Part shown: one piece after another, positions 1 through 5,407 of the stretch
Layout: every line of letters starts with the position of its first letter
Numbering within the stretch: position 1 is the stretch's first letter
Origin: Chloroflexota bacterium
GTDB lineage: Bacteria > Chloroflexota > Chloroflexia > QHBQ01 > JADMIH01
Direction: 5' to 3'
DNA length: 8,361 bases
NCBI GenBank assembly: GCA_015478675.1
Contig: JADMIH010000166.1
Span: 1-8,361 of the forward strand
Position numbers and translations under genes: made by a program
Notes under the pieces: generated by a model
Told to the model about the DNA's origin: nothing
Database searches by the model: none
Seen by the model: only the letters and a program-made list of their open reading frames with translations

Positions 1-590
1 CCCTTGACGGCTCCGCACTTGCCGAACAGGCGCTTGCGCAAGCGCAGATGCTGGCGGGCGCTATGGGGGCCTCACTGCTGCTTCTGTCTGTAATGTCAGA
101 CCCGCACGTGGGCGACGTGGAGCATGCCGTGCATATAGCATATGCAATGGACACAGTGAGTGCCGCCGAGAATCCTGGAGACCCATCTAAAAAGGGCTCT
201 GAGGCTTGCGACGGCTATTGCCTCGGTCAGGGAGAGCGGGAGAGAGATTATCTATCCAAAACTGCCGAAGCTCTCAGGTCCAGTGGACTGGCCGTGCGAG
301 CCGAGGCGGCACATGCCGCCTCGGCCGAGGAAATCTTGCGATTCGCTGCTGATGCCAGGGCCGATCTGATAGTGATGTCCACATGTTGCCGCAGCGATCT
401 TCGGTGCCTTTTGGGTGGAAGTGTAGTCCAAAAGGTAACGCAAGACGCAAGGCTCCCGGTGCTGCTCGTGCGGGCACAGATGGCGGCCTGCCAGGAGCAG
501 CGGGAGCAGCGGAGGCAGCGGAACGAGGAACTGGCCGTCATGAGCAGTGCAAAGGGAGTTGTGGCCCAACAAGTGCCCGCTCGCCTCTGA
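1..590 (+). CDS. Universal stress protein, C-terminal part (5' end outside window)
   Basis: Reading frame 3 is open from the window edge to TGA at 588-590, and the gene begins upstream. The visible 195 residues open with LDGSALAEQAL, the first strand and helix of a Usp domain. The family's beta-4 strand (ADLIVMS, visible residues 120-126) and last strand (LPVLLVR, 151-157) follow. Usp proteins are cytoplasmic alpha/beta stress proteins that often bind ATP. The binding loop normally reads HGRxG-x7-GS, but here it is CCRSD...GGS: the histidine, first glycine and second glycine are replaced by C128, C129 and D132, and only the final G139-S140 remains. ATP binding is therefore doubtful. A hydrophilic stretch (about residues 31-80) sits where domain 2 of the third Usp gene in this window is shorter. 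The tail (about 160-195) is rich in Q, E and R. By analogy with its neighbours this is probably the second domain of a tandem Usp. Confidence 0.85.
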   Translation, partial: LDGSALAEQALAQAQMLAGAMGASLLLLSVMSDPHVGDVEHAVHIAYAMDTVSAAENPGDPSKKGSEACDGYCLGQGERERDYLSKTAEALRSSGLAVRAEAAHAASAEEILRFAADARADLIVMSTCCRSDLRCLLGGSVVQKVTQDARLPVLLVRAQMAACQEQREQRRQRNEELAVMSSAKGVVAQQVPARL

Positions 591-786
591 CCTATGCTAT
601 GTCAAATCTCTAAGCCAACCGCAGTGCCCAGGAGCGACGCACCATAGCCCGGGCAGCTGAGACATGCTTCGAAAAGTGCTACCTGGACACAGTGCACCTG
701 TGGGCGCTCCACTCTCTGGTGCAGCCACGCACCGGAGAAGTACTTACCGCGGAGTGCCAAAACGGATTGTAATCAGGAGGAAAGTT
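591..786. other. Intergenic leader between Usp genes, with inverted repeat
   Basis: This 196-bp gap holds no supported gene. Its only notable element is an imperfect dyad at 688-702, CACAG-TGCAC-CTGTG, with perfect 5-bp arms, about 85 bp before the start codon of the second Usp gene. It could be a repressor or activator site, but short dyads of this kind also occur by chance. I see no T-run terminator after the first Usp gene. The ribosome binding site AGGAGG is at 776-781. Confidence 0.3.
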
Positions 787-1950
787 ATGCAGCGACGTAT
801 TTTAGCGGTGCTTGATGGCTCCCCGCTGGGGGAAGCGGTCCTACCTGACACGGCGGCCCTCGCCCGAGCTACTTGCAGCTCGCTGACCTTGCTGCAAGTG
901 CTCCTTCCCGTTGAGGTGGTCTCAACAGGGGCGTGGGGCATATCAGTTCGTGCCCTGGCGAGGCGCCGACGGAAAAGGTTGTGTGCAGCGCGAAGCTATC
1001 TGGAGAGGGTTGCGGCCGTTCTCAGGTTGCAAGGGCTTGCCGTCTGCTGCAAAGCAGTGGAAGGAAACCCGGCTGCAACGGTGGTCAATCAGGTAAGGCA
1101 AGATGCGAGTATCTCCGCGATTGCGATTGCGACGCACTACGGAAAGGGGATCAACCACCCACTATTTGGGAGCGTCAGCGTAGTCGAGGGGCTATTGCAG
1201 AGTGCGCCGGTGCCTCTGCTGCTGGTGAGTCCGGACAGTGAAACTATTTTAAAGGTATCGGGTTCGACCACACCCCACCCGCCCTACCGTACAATTCTGG
1301 TCCCCCTTGACGGCTCTCCTCTTGCCGAACAGGCTCTTCGACATTGCCAGGTTCTCGCATATACCGTCAGTGGGGTCCGAAACAACCCGAACAATCCGGG
1401 CAACCCGGTCGAGGGGTCAGGAGCTACACTAGTGCTACTTTCTGTGGCGCCCATAACTGGTGCTTCGAAAACAACTGGCGATGTCGGCACCTTACTTCGG
1501 ACCCAAGGGACAAGAGAGACTGAGCGGCACGAGCGGCACGAGCGGGGCGTAGAGGAGGAGCCGCCGGACCGGGGAGAGGCCACCAGCCTGAATCTTTACC
1601 TCTATCTGCAGGAGACCGCGCAGCAACTCAGATGCAAGGGGCACGTGGTACAGACGAGGCTAGCTCACGGTGATTCCGCAGGGGAAATCGTACGAAGTAG
1701 TGAGGAGACGCATGCAGACCTTATTGTCATGACAAGCCACGGCCGGGGAGGTCTCAATCGCCTGTGGGTGAGCAGCGTAGCGACGGAGGTGGTGCGGCGG
1801 GCGGCCGTGCCTGTGCTGCTTGTAAATACCAGGGAGAATAACGAAAGGGAAGGTGACGGAGAGGGATACGGGACTGGGCAGTTAGAGGTGCGTTGCGCCC
1901 AAGACGAGCTTGCCGCCAACGCGGCTCCAGTACCTCCACGGGTTTCTTAG
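787..1950 (+). CDS. Tandem-domain universal stress protein (UspA family), divergent
   Basis: This 387-residue protein has two Usp domains, at about residues 1-148 (RRILAVLDGSPLGEAVLP to APVPLLLV) and 168-348 (YRTILVPLDGSPLAEQAL to AAVPVLLV). I chose ATG 787 because AGGAGG lies at 776-781 with a 5-nt gap and because the domain's first strand starts immediately. An in-frame ATG at 664 would add 41 residues unlike the family. The family is cytoplasmic, and members with an intact G-2x-G-9x-G(S/T) loop bind ATP. Here domain 1 reads THYGKG...GS, with the first glycine position occupied by Y118, and domain 2 reads SHGRGG...SS, with the last glycine replaced by S329. Neither site is canonical. Domain 2 carries low-complexity inserts: an Asn/Pro/Gly stretch at about 199-211 and a charged stretch at about 240-264 that includes ERHERHERG. 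The C-terminal tail (about 349-387) is polar. The gene lies 196 bp after the first Usp gene and probably has its own promoter. Confidence 0.9.
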   Translation: MQRRILAVLDGSPLGEAVLPDTAALARATCSSLTLLQVLLPVEVVSTGAWGISVRALARRRRKRLCAARSYLERVAAVLRLQGLAVCCKAVEGNPAATVVNQVRQDASISAIAIATHYGKGINHPLFGSVSVVEGLLQSAPVPLLLVSPDSETILKVSGSTTPHPPYRTILVPLDGSPLAEQALRHCQVLAYTVSGVRNNPNNPGNPVEGSGATLVLLSVAPITGASKTTGDVGTLLRTQGTRETERHERHERGVEEEPPDRGEATSLNLYLYLQETAQQLRCKGHVVQTRLAHGDSAGEIVRSSEETHADLIVMTSHGRGGLNRLWVSSVATEVVRRAAVPVLLVNTRENNEREGDGEGYGTGQLEVRCAQDELAANAAPVPPRVS

Positions 1951-2212
1951 GTCAAGTTCCCGATTGATAGGATACCGGTTACCTACCCTGGCATGCGGGG
2001 CTTGCCGAGGATTTGTTGTAGCCCATGCCGAATCCCATCTGGATTCTCTTCTCCCGGGGGCAGCCAGCGAGTCTCCTTTGCTGCAAGCGCTCTCATCCAT
2101 GCCATAACTCTGTTATCTGTGTGGAGAATGTCCCCATACTATGGTCTATCTGCAAACTCGGTAGGCAATTGGTAAACTAACTCGTGGTACCTCCAACAAA
2201 GGAGACAGTCAA
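1951..2212. other. Intergenic region upstream of the epimerase
   Basis: This stretch of 262 bp has no coding region that I can support. It contains an 11-nt perfect dyad, CCATA-C-TATGG, at 2134-2144, which overlaps a weak -10-like TACTAT at 2137-2142; no good -35 accompanies it. The region ends in a strong ribosome binding site, AAGGAG at 2199-2204, 8 nt before GTG 2213. I see no rho-independent terminator for the preceding Usp gene. Confidence 0.3.
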
Positions 2213-2272
2213 GTGAGTGACCTCACTGCCCGCTCCATAGTGGAAACCGCAAACGAAGGAGGCACAAACTAG
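2213..2272 (+). other. Short 19-codon reading frame ending in TAG in front of, and in frame with, the epimerase
   Basis: GTG 2213 has a well-placed AAGGAG (2199-2204, 8-nt spacing) and opens a 19-residue frame, MSDLTARSIVETANEGGTN, that ends at TAG 2270-2272. The codons after the TAG continue in the same frame straight into the epimerase Rossmann fold (DLHLVLGTGPLG). This is therefore either the original N-terminus of the epimerase interrupted by a nonsense codon or insertion, or a leader peptide coupled to it. A second strong Shine-Dalgarno, GAAGGAGG at 2255-2262, lies inside the short frame and could reload ribosomes for a downstream start. I favour a broken N-terminus over a true leader peptide. 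Confidence 0.5.
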
Positions 2273-2281
2273 GACCTGCAC

Positions 2282-3151
2282 TTGGTCCTCGGTACTGGGC
2301 CATTGGGCCTTGCAGTAATGAGGGAGCTTGTCAGTAAGGCCAGGCAAGTCCATGTGGTCAACCGCAGTGGCCAGGCACCGATACCCGCCGGGGTGCAAGT
2401 GGTCAAAGGCGATGTATACGACCCAGTCTCCGTCCGCGACATTGCAGCAGGTGCCTCGATAGTATTCCAGTGCGCCTCGCCTGATTACACGCAGTGGGTC
2501 AACCTCTTCCCTAAGATGCAGTCAGCCATTATTGATGGTGTGGCGGCGGTTGGTGCGAAGCTGGTGGTTGCTGAGAACCTGTACATGTATGGGCGGGTGT
2601 CCGGCCCTATCACCGAGGACCTTCCGTACAACGCAACCACCCGCAAGGGAGAGGTCCGAGCCAGGATGGCTGAGCAGGTGATGGAGGCGCATCGGAGCGG
2701 CAAGGTGCGCACGACCAGCGGGCGGGCCTCTGACTTCTACGGCCCATATGCCCTGCTGGGCACGCCGGGCGAGCGTGCGTTCTACCCGGCCATCGCAGGC
2801 AAACGGGTCGACGTGCTGGGTAAGCTCGACTTGCCCCATACGTTCACTTATATCGACGACTTTGCCCGAGGCCTGGTCACCCTGGGGGAGCGCGACGAAG
2901 CCCTGGGCAGCGCATGGCACGTGCCGAGCGCGCCGACCCTCACCCAGCGCGAGATTGTCACGATGATTTTTGAGGCGGCAGGTACGAAGCCGCAGATGGG
3001 CGAAACGCCCGCACTATTGGTCAAAGCCTTGGGCCTGTTGAACCCCCTGGCGCGCGAAGTGGCGGAGATGCTTTACGAGTTCGAGGAACCATTCGTGATG
3101 AGTCACGCCAGATTCGAGGGAGCATTTGGAAACGGAGCGACCCCGCACTAA
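2282..3151 (+). CDS. NAD(P)-dependent epimerase/dehydratase (extended SDR), open core of an interrupted gene
   Basis: The uninterrupted core encodes 289 residues from TTG 2282 to TAA 3149-3151. It is an SDR-type nucleotide-sugar epimerase/dehydratase-like protein, a cytosolic NAD(P)-dependent oxidoreductase whose substrate cannot be read from sequence. The evidence is the dinucleotide loop GTGPLG (residues 4-9, GxGxxG), the second-strand end VNRSG (26-30, which may favour NADP), KGDVYD (42-47), ENLYMYG (98-104), the TTRKGEVRARMAEQ block (119-132), GRASDFYGP (147-155) and FTYIDDFARGL (188-198). The TTG start clips the first strand; CTG 2276 would keep LHLVLGTG, and GTG 2213 has the best ribosome binding site but is followed by an in-frame TAG at 2270. 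After the TAA the frame continues for 16 family-like residues to TAG 3200. The gene therefore looks like a recently damaged epimerase (full extent 2213-3202). A truncated protein might still be made. Confidence 0.75.
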   Translation: MVLGTGPLGLAVMRELVSKARQVHVVNRSGQAPIPAGVQVVKGDVYDPVSVRDIAAGASIVFQCASPDYTQWVNLFPKMQSAIIDGVAAVGAKLVVAENLYMYGRVSGPITEDLPYNATTRKGEVRARMAEQVMEAHRSGKVRTTSGRASDFYGPYALLGTPGERAFYPAIAGKRVDVLGKLDLPHTFTYIDDFARGLVTLGERDEALGSAWHVPSAPTLTQREIVTMIFEAAGTKPQMGETPALLVKALGLLNPLAREVAEMLYEFEEPFVMSHARFEGAFGNGATPH

Positions 3152-3202
3152 GACGCTATTCGCGAGACGGTCGACTGGTTCCGGAACAACCCTAAGCACT
3201 AG
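3152..3202 (+). pseudogene. Detached C-terminal tail of the epimerase, behind an in-frame TAA
   Basis: Directly after TAA 3149-3151 the same frame reads DAIRETVDWFRNNPKH and then TAG at 3200-3202. An amphipathic last helix of this type (AIRxTVxWFR) closes many extended-SDR epimerases, so the residues belong to the gene upstream. One changed base, for example GAA or CAA to TAA, would explain the interruption. Because the tail has kept its frame and character, the lesion is recent, is suppressed, or is a sequencing error. Confidence 0.6.
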
Positions 3203-3283
3203 TTTTATAGCTACACCTGGCCCCGGAAGGTAATTGCGCTGCTTCTGCTCTTCTTGGTGGCGACTTCGGTGTCATGAGCATGG

Positions 3284-3313
3284 TTGACAAGCTTGTCACA
3301 GTTTGCAGATAAG
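3284..3313 (+). promoter_or_regulatory. Candidate promoter with overlapping palindromic operator
   Basis: A perfect -35 hexamer TTGACA at 3284-3289 is followed after 18 bp by GATAAG at 3308-3313 (4 of 6 matches to TATAAT). A 14-bp perfect palindrome, TGACAAGCTTGTCA, covers 3285-3298 and so overlaps the -35 box, the usual place for a dimeric repressor. It would drive the third Usp gene through a leader of about 270 nt. The -10 element is only moderate. Confidence 0.4.
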
Positions 3314-3390
3314 CCCTTGCTATGTGTCCCATCGATCTTAATGAAAACTTAGCACAATATTAGTATCATCTATAACTTCATCCGTTACGC

Positions 3391-3419
3391 TTGACTTGTA
3401 AGATATGCGCTTTTGTATT
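3391..3419 (+). promoter_or_regulatory. Second candidate promoter for the third Usp gene
   Basis: TTGACT at 3391-3396, a 17-bp spacer, then TGTATT at 3414-3419 (4 of 6 matches to TATAAT), in the AT-rich stretch. Directly downstream are ACCGGAA copies at 3424-3430 and 3437-3443, near the expected transcription start, where a bound regulator could block transcription. The match is moderate and unproven. Confidence 0.3.
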
Positions 3420-3423
3420 CATT

Positions 3424-3494
3424 ACCGGAATACCAGACCGGAACTCTGATTTTAGGGCACTGTCAATACGATCTCTCGATCAGCCCATTCCGGT
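3424..3494. repeat. Three copies of the heptamer ACCGGAA (two direct, one inverted)
   Basis: ACCGGAA occurs at 3424-3430 and 3437-3443 (13 bp between starts), and its reverse complement TTCCGGT lies at 3488-3494. All three fall between the second candidate promoter and the start codon of the third Usp gene. I saw no similar cluster elsewhere in the window. They may be binding sites for a transcription factor. Seven-base matches are short, so chance cannot be excluded. Confidence 0.3.
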
Positions 3495-3585
3495 GGAGCG
3501 AGCGCGGTACACACAGTGTGAGAAGTCGCGATGACCCCGCGATAAGCATTGCCTTGGAAAAGGGTTCAACAAGGAGGACAGTCAG

Positions 3586-4695
3586 GTGGAAATAGATGTA
3601 AGCAGATCGGACAAATCTATCGGAAACTTCATGGCGCTTGGGAGCGCCGGTGGGGTCGGTAAGAGTAACAGGCTCCTGGTCCCCCTCGACGGCTCGGGGC
3701 TCGCCGAAATGGCCCTGCCCCATGCAATCAGGCTAGCGCAAGCAACATCCAGCGACCTTACTCTGCTCCAGGTGGTTCCACCCTTTGCCCTTTATGATCC
3801 AATGGGTGTAGGCGCAGTGCCTTCACCTGCGACCTGGGACGCCTGGGAGGAGCAGCCTGACCGTGCGCGGGAGTACCTGCGCGGCCTCGCGGACGCTATG
3901 AGCAGGCAAGGGGTAAGCGCAGATACGATCGTGCTTGAGGGCGATCCCGCCGGTAATATTGTCGAATACACGAAGCAGCATCCCGAGGTGCAGATGATTG
4001 CGATGGCTACACATGGACGCACTGGAATCCGCCGTTGGATCATGGGAAGTGTGACCGAAAGGGTGCTTCATTCTTCGCCGGTGCCGCTCCTACTGGTCAG
4101 GGCATTCGAGAAAGACATCTCCGTTGCCGAGGACCCCATGGGTAAGGCTGCCTCGGCAGGCCCCCAGGCCCGCGTGGCCTCTGTGCGCGAGAAAGCCATG
4201 TACCGGACCATCATGGTGCCCCTGGATGGCTCTCGCTTCGCCGAGCAAGCTCTGGAGGAAGCACAGGTGCTGGCTGCTCGGTTCGACGCTACTTTGCTGC
4301 TCGTATCGGTGGTTCCACCCTTTGACCAAGTGGAGAACATCAGCGAAACGGCGGCTTTCCCGCTCTGGCTCGATAACGCCGAAGACGAGCAAGCGGCAAA
4401 TATGGTCCGCTACCTATCAGGTGTCACGGAACGACTCCGAGACAAGGGCCTCAAGGTTCAGCCGGAGGTTGTCCCTGGTAATCCAGCCGAGGAGATACTG
4501 CACAAGAGTGAGGTAGGCAGAGCAGACCTCATTGTGATGGCGTCGCACGGCAGAAGCGGACTGCAACGGCTGTGGTTGGGTAGTGTGGCAATGAAGGTAG
4601 TGCACGCTGCCAGAGTGCCTGTTCTCCTGCTCCGAGCCAGCGAGATCGTAGAAGTAACTGCCGACAAGCAGCATGCTGCGACTCCTTTGGCATAG
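3586..4695 (+). CDS. Tandem-domain universal stress protein (UspA family), both ATP motifs intact
   Basis: The 369-residue product starts at GTG 3586, with AAGGAGG at 3571-3577 (8-nt spacing), and ends at TAG 4693-4695. It has two Usp domains: about residues 28-172 (NRLLVPLDGSGLAEMALPHA to SPVPLLLVR) and 206-350 (YRTIMVPLDGSRFAEQAL to RVPVLLLR). Both carry the full G-2x-G-9x-G(S/T) nucleotide-binding signature: HGRTG at 143-147 with GS at 154-155, and HGRSG at 321-325 with GS at 332-333. The protein is therefore likely to bind ATP, as other cytoplasmic UspA-type stress proteins with this motif do. A 33-residue linker (about 173-205) separates the domains. A glycine-rich N-terminal extension (about 1-27) precedes domain 1. 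The long upstream region with promoters and repeats points to dedicated regulation. It is the best-preserved of the three Usp genes and can serve as the reference for judging the divergence of the others. Confidence 0.95.
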   Translation: MEIDVSRSDKSIGNFMALGSAGGVGKSNRLLVPLDGSGLAEMALPHAIRLAQATSSDLTLLQVVPPFALYDPMGVGAVPSPATWDAWEEQPDRAREYLRGLADAMSRQGVSADTIVLEGDPAGNIVEYTKQHPEVQMIAMATHGRTGIRRWIMGSVTERVLHSSPVPLLLVRAFEKDISVAEDPMGKAASAGPQARVASVREKAMYRTIMVPLDGSRFAEQALEEAQVLAARFDATLLLVSVVPPFDQVENISETAAFPLWLDNAEDEQAANMVRYLSGVTERLRDKGLKVQPEVVPGNPAEEILHKSEVGRADLIVMASHGRSGLQRLWLGSVAMKVVHAARVPVLLLRASEIVEVTADKQHAATPLA

Positions 4696-4706
4696 CGCCA
4701 TGCTGC
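4668..4706 (+). repeat. Inverted repeat straddling the stop codon of the third Usp gene
   Basis: GCAGCATG at 4668-4675 can pair with CATGCTGC at 4699-4706, an 8-bp perfect stem enclosing the TAG stop codon (4693-4695). The left part is also a 12-bp palindrome of its own, GCAGCATGCTGC at 4668-4679, so two structures compete. No T-run follows, so this is not a classical rho-independent terminator. It could act in mRNA 3'-end stability. Confidence 0.25.
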
Positions 4707-4743
4707 TCGTGCCCGATACTACCATATGCATTGCTTATCGCCT

Positions 4744-4761
4744 GGTAATCTGATCATTACC
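4744..4761. repeat. Inverted repeat upstream of the cupin gene
   Basis: GGTAAT-CTGATC-ATTACC has perfect 6-bp arms around a 6-bp centre and lies about 145 bp before the cupin start codon. Its size and symmetry suit a dimeric regulator. There is no T-run, so a terminator is unlikely. I see no convincing -35/-10 pair next to it. Confidence 0.25.
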
Positions 4762-4904
4762 GCAGCGCCTCACAAGATGTAAATGCGTCGCTCGCTTGGT
4801 CATTACGGGACGCGCTGACTGAAAGATCGTTTGCGTATGCATGAGCAACTTACAGAGGTTTCAAGACGATCTCTAGACCTTTCGGCGCGAAACAGGAGAA
4901 ATAA

Positions 4905-5270
4905 ATGAGGACTATGCACCTGTTGGAAGACCTGGAGTTCCATGAGGGACACCCCTATGCCCAACCGCTCCTGGTCGATAGGAACGGCAGAGTGCTCCGC
5001 TTCACACTGAAGCCCGGCGAGAGCCTCAAGGAGCACAATGCACCCACATCACCGTTCTATGTGGTGGTGCTACAAGGAAAAGGCATGTTCGCCGGCCGGG
5101 ACGGGCAAGAGCAGGAGTTTGGCCCCGATTCGCTGCTGATCTTTGACCAGGGAGAGAACCATACGGTACGCGCCCTGGACGAGGATCTTGTGTTCGTAGG
5201 CTTCCTGCATGGCGCGCCGAGCAACATCTCAGCGAGAGTTGCCGGGCTACTAGCCCGCGAAGGCGAATGA
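4905..5270 (+). CDS. Small single-domain cupin protein
   Basis: This 121-residue protein starts at ATG 4905 with AGGAG at 4894-4898 (6-nt spacing) and ends at TGA 5268-5270. The cupin beta-barrel pattern is clear: LKPGESLKEH (residues 35-44), YVVVLQGKG (52-60), DSLLIFDQGENHTV (75-88) and DLVFVGFLHG (94-103). Cupins of this size are often sugar-, redox- or metal-responsive binding proteins or small dioxygenase-like enzymes, and the function here is not assignable. In the classical metal site G-x5-HxH-x3-4-E plus a later H, only H44 and H86 are present; the second His is A46 and the Glu position is P50/F51. A standard 3-His/1-Glu metal site is therefore absent, which argues for binding or structural roles over oxygenase chemistry. 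The gaps to its neighbours are 209 and 137 bp, so it is probably transcribed separately or as the first gene of a loose operon. Confidence 0.85.
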   Translation: MRTMHLLEDLEFHEGHPYAQPLLVDRNGRVLRFTLKPGESLKEHNAPTSPFYVVVLQGKGMFAGRDGQEQEFGPDSLLIFDQGENHTVRALDEDLVFVGFLHGAPSNISARVAGLLAREGE

Positions 5271-5407
5271 GCGAGTGAGCGAGTGTGGGAAGAAGCGCTG
5301 AGTTTCGATGTGCGGCCACAAAAAGCGAGGAGCAATGTGACTAGAGCTAGGGCAAATGGGGCACAGACGCGGCCGCCATCCCTGCCGGTCTATACAGGAG
5401 GTTTCTT

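Larger units (their letters stand above)
3203..3585. other. Long regulatory intergenic region before the third Usp gene
   Basis: This 383-bp stretch has no supported gene; the small open frames within it lack a ribosome binding site or family resemblance. It is visibly AT-richer than the flanking genes from about 3330 to 3430. It holds two candidate sigma-70-type promoters (3284-3313 and 3391-3419), a 14-bp perfect palindrome (3285-3298) and three ACCGGAA heptamers (3424, 3437 and, inverted, 3488). It ends in the ribosome binding site AAGGAGG at 3571-3577. The number of signals suggests that the third Usp gene is the independently regulated member of the cluster. Confidence 0.45.

Noticed and set aside
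664..786. Upstream ATG 664 as the start of the second Usp gene
   Set aside because: It has no good ribosome binding site and adds 41 residues unlike the family, whereas ATG 787 has AGGAGG 5 nt upstream and begins exactly at the domain.
2270..3151. Stop-codon reassignment (TAG and TAA read as glutamine)
   Set aside because: Other genes in the window end naturally at TAG (1950, 4695, 7020, 7269) and TAA (6055, 8089), so the standard code applies. Damage or error in one gene is simpler.
3640..3666. Walker A-like GGVGKS at the N-terminus of the third Usp protein
   Set aside because: The required G-x4-GK[ST] spacing is not met, because the residue five before the final Gly is Ser. The stretch is probably just a flexible extension.
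5243..5257. Hairpin CGGGCTA-C-TAGCCCG near the end of the cupin gene as a terminator
   Set aside because: It lies inside the coding sequence and has no T-run. The base pairing is explained well enough by codons for AGLLA.
5268..5285. Tandem TGAGCGAG repeat at the cupin stop codon
   Set aside because: There are only about 2.25 copies of an 8-bp unit, with no sign of function. It is probably slippage.
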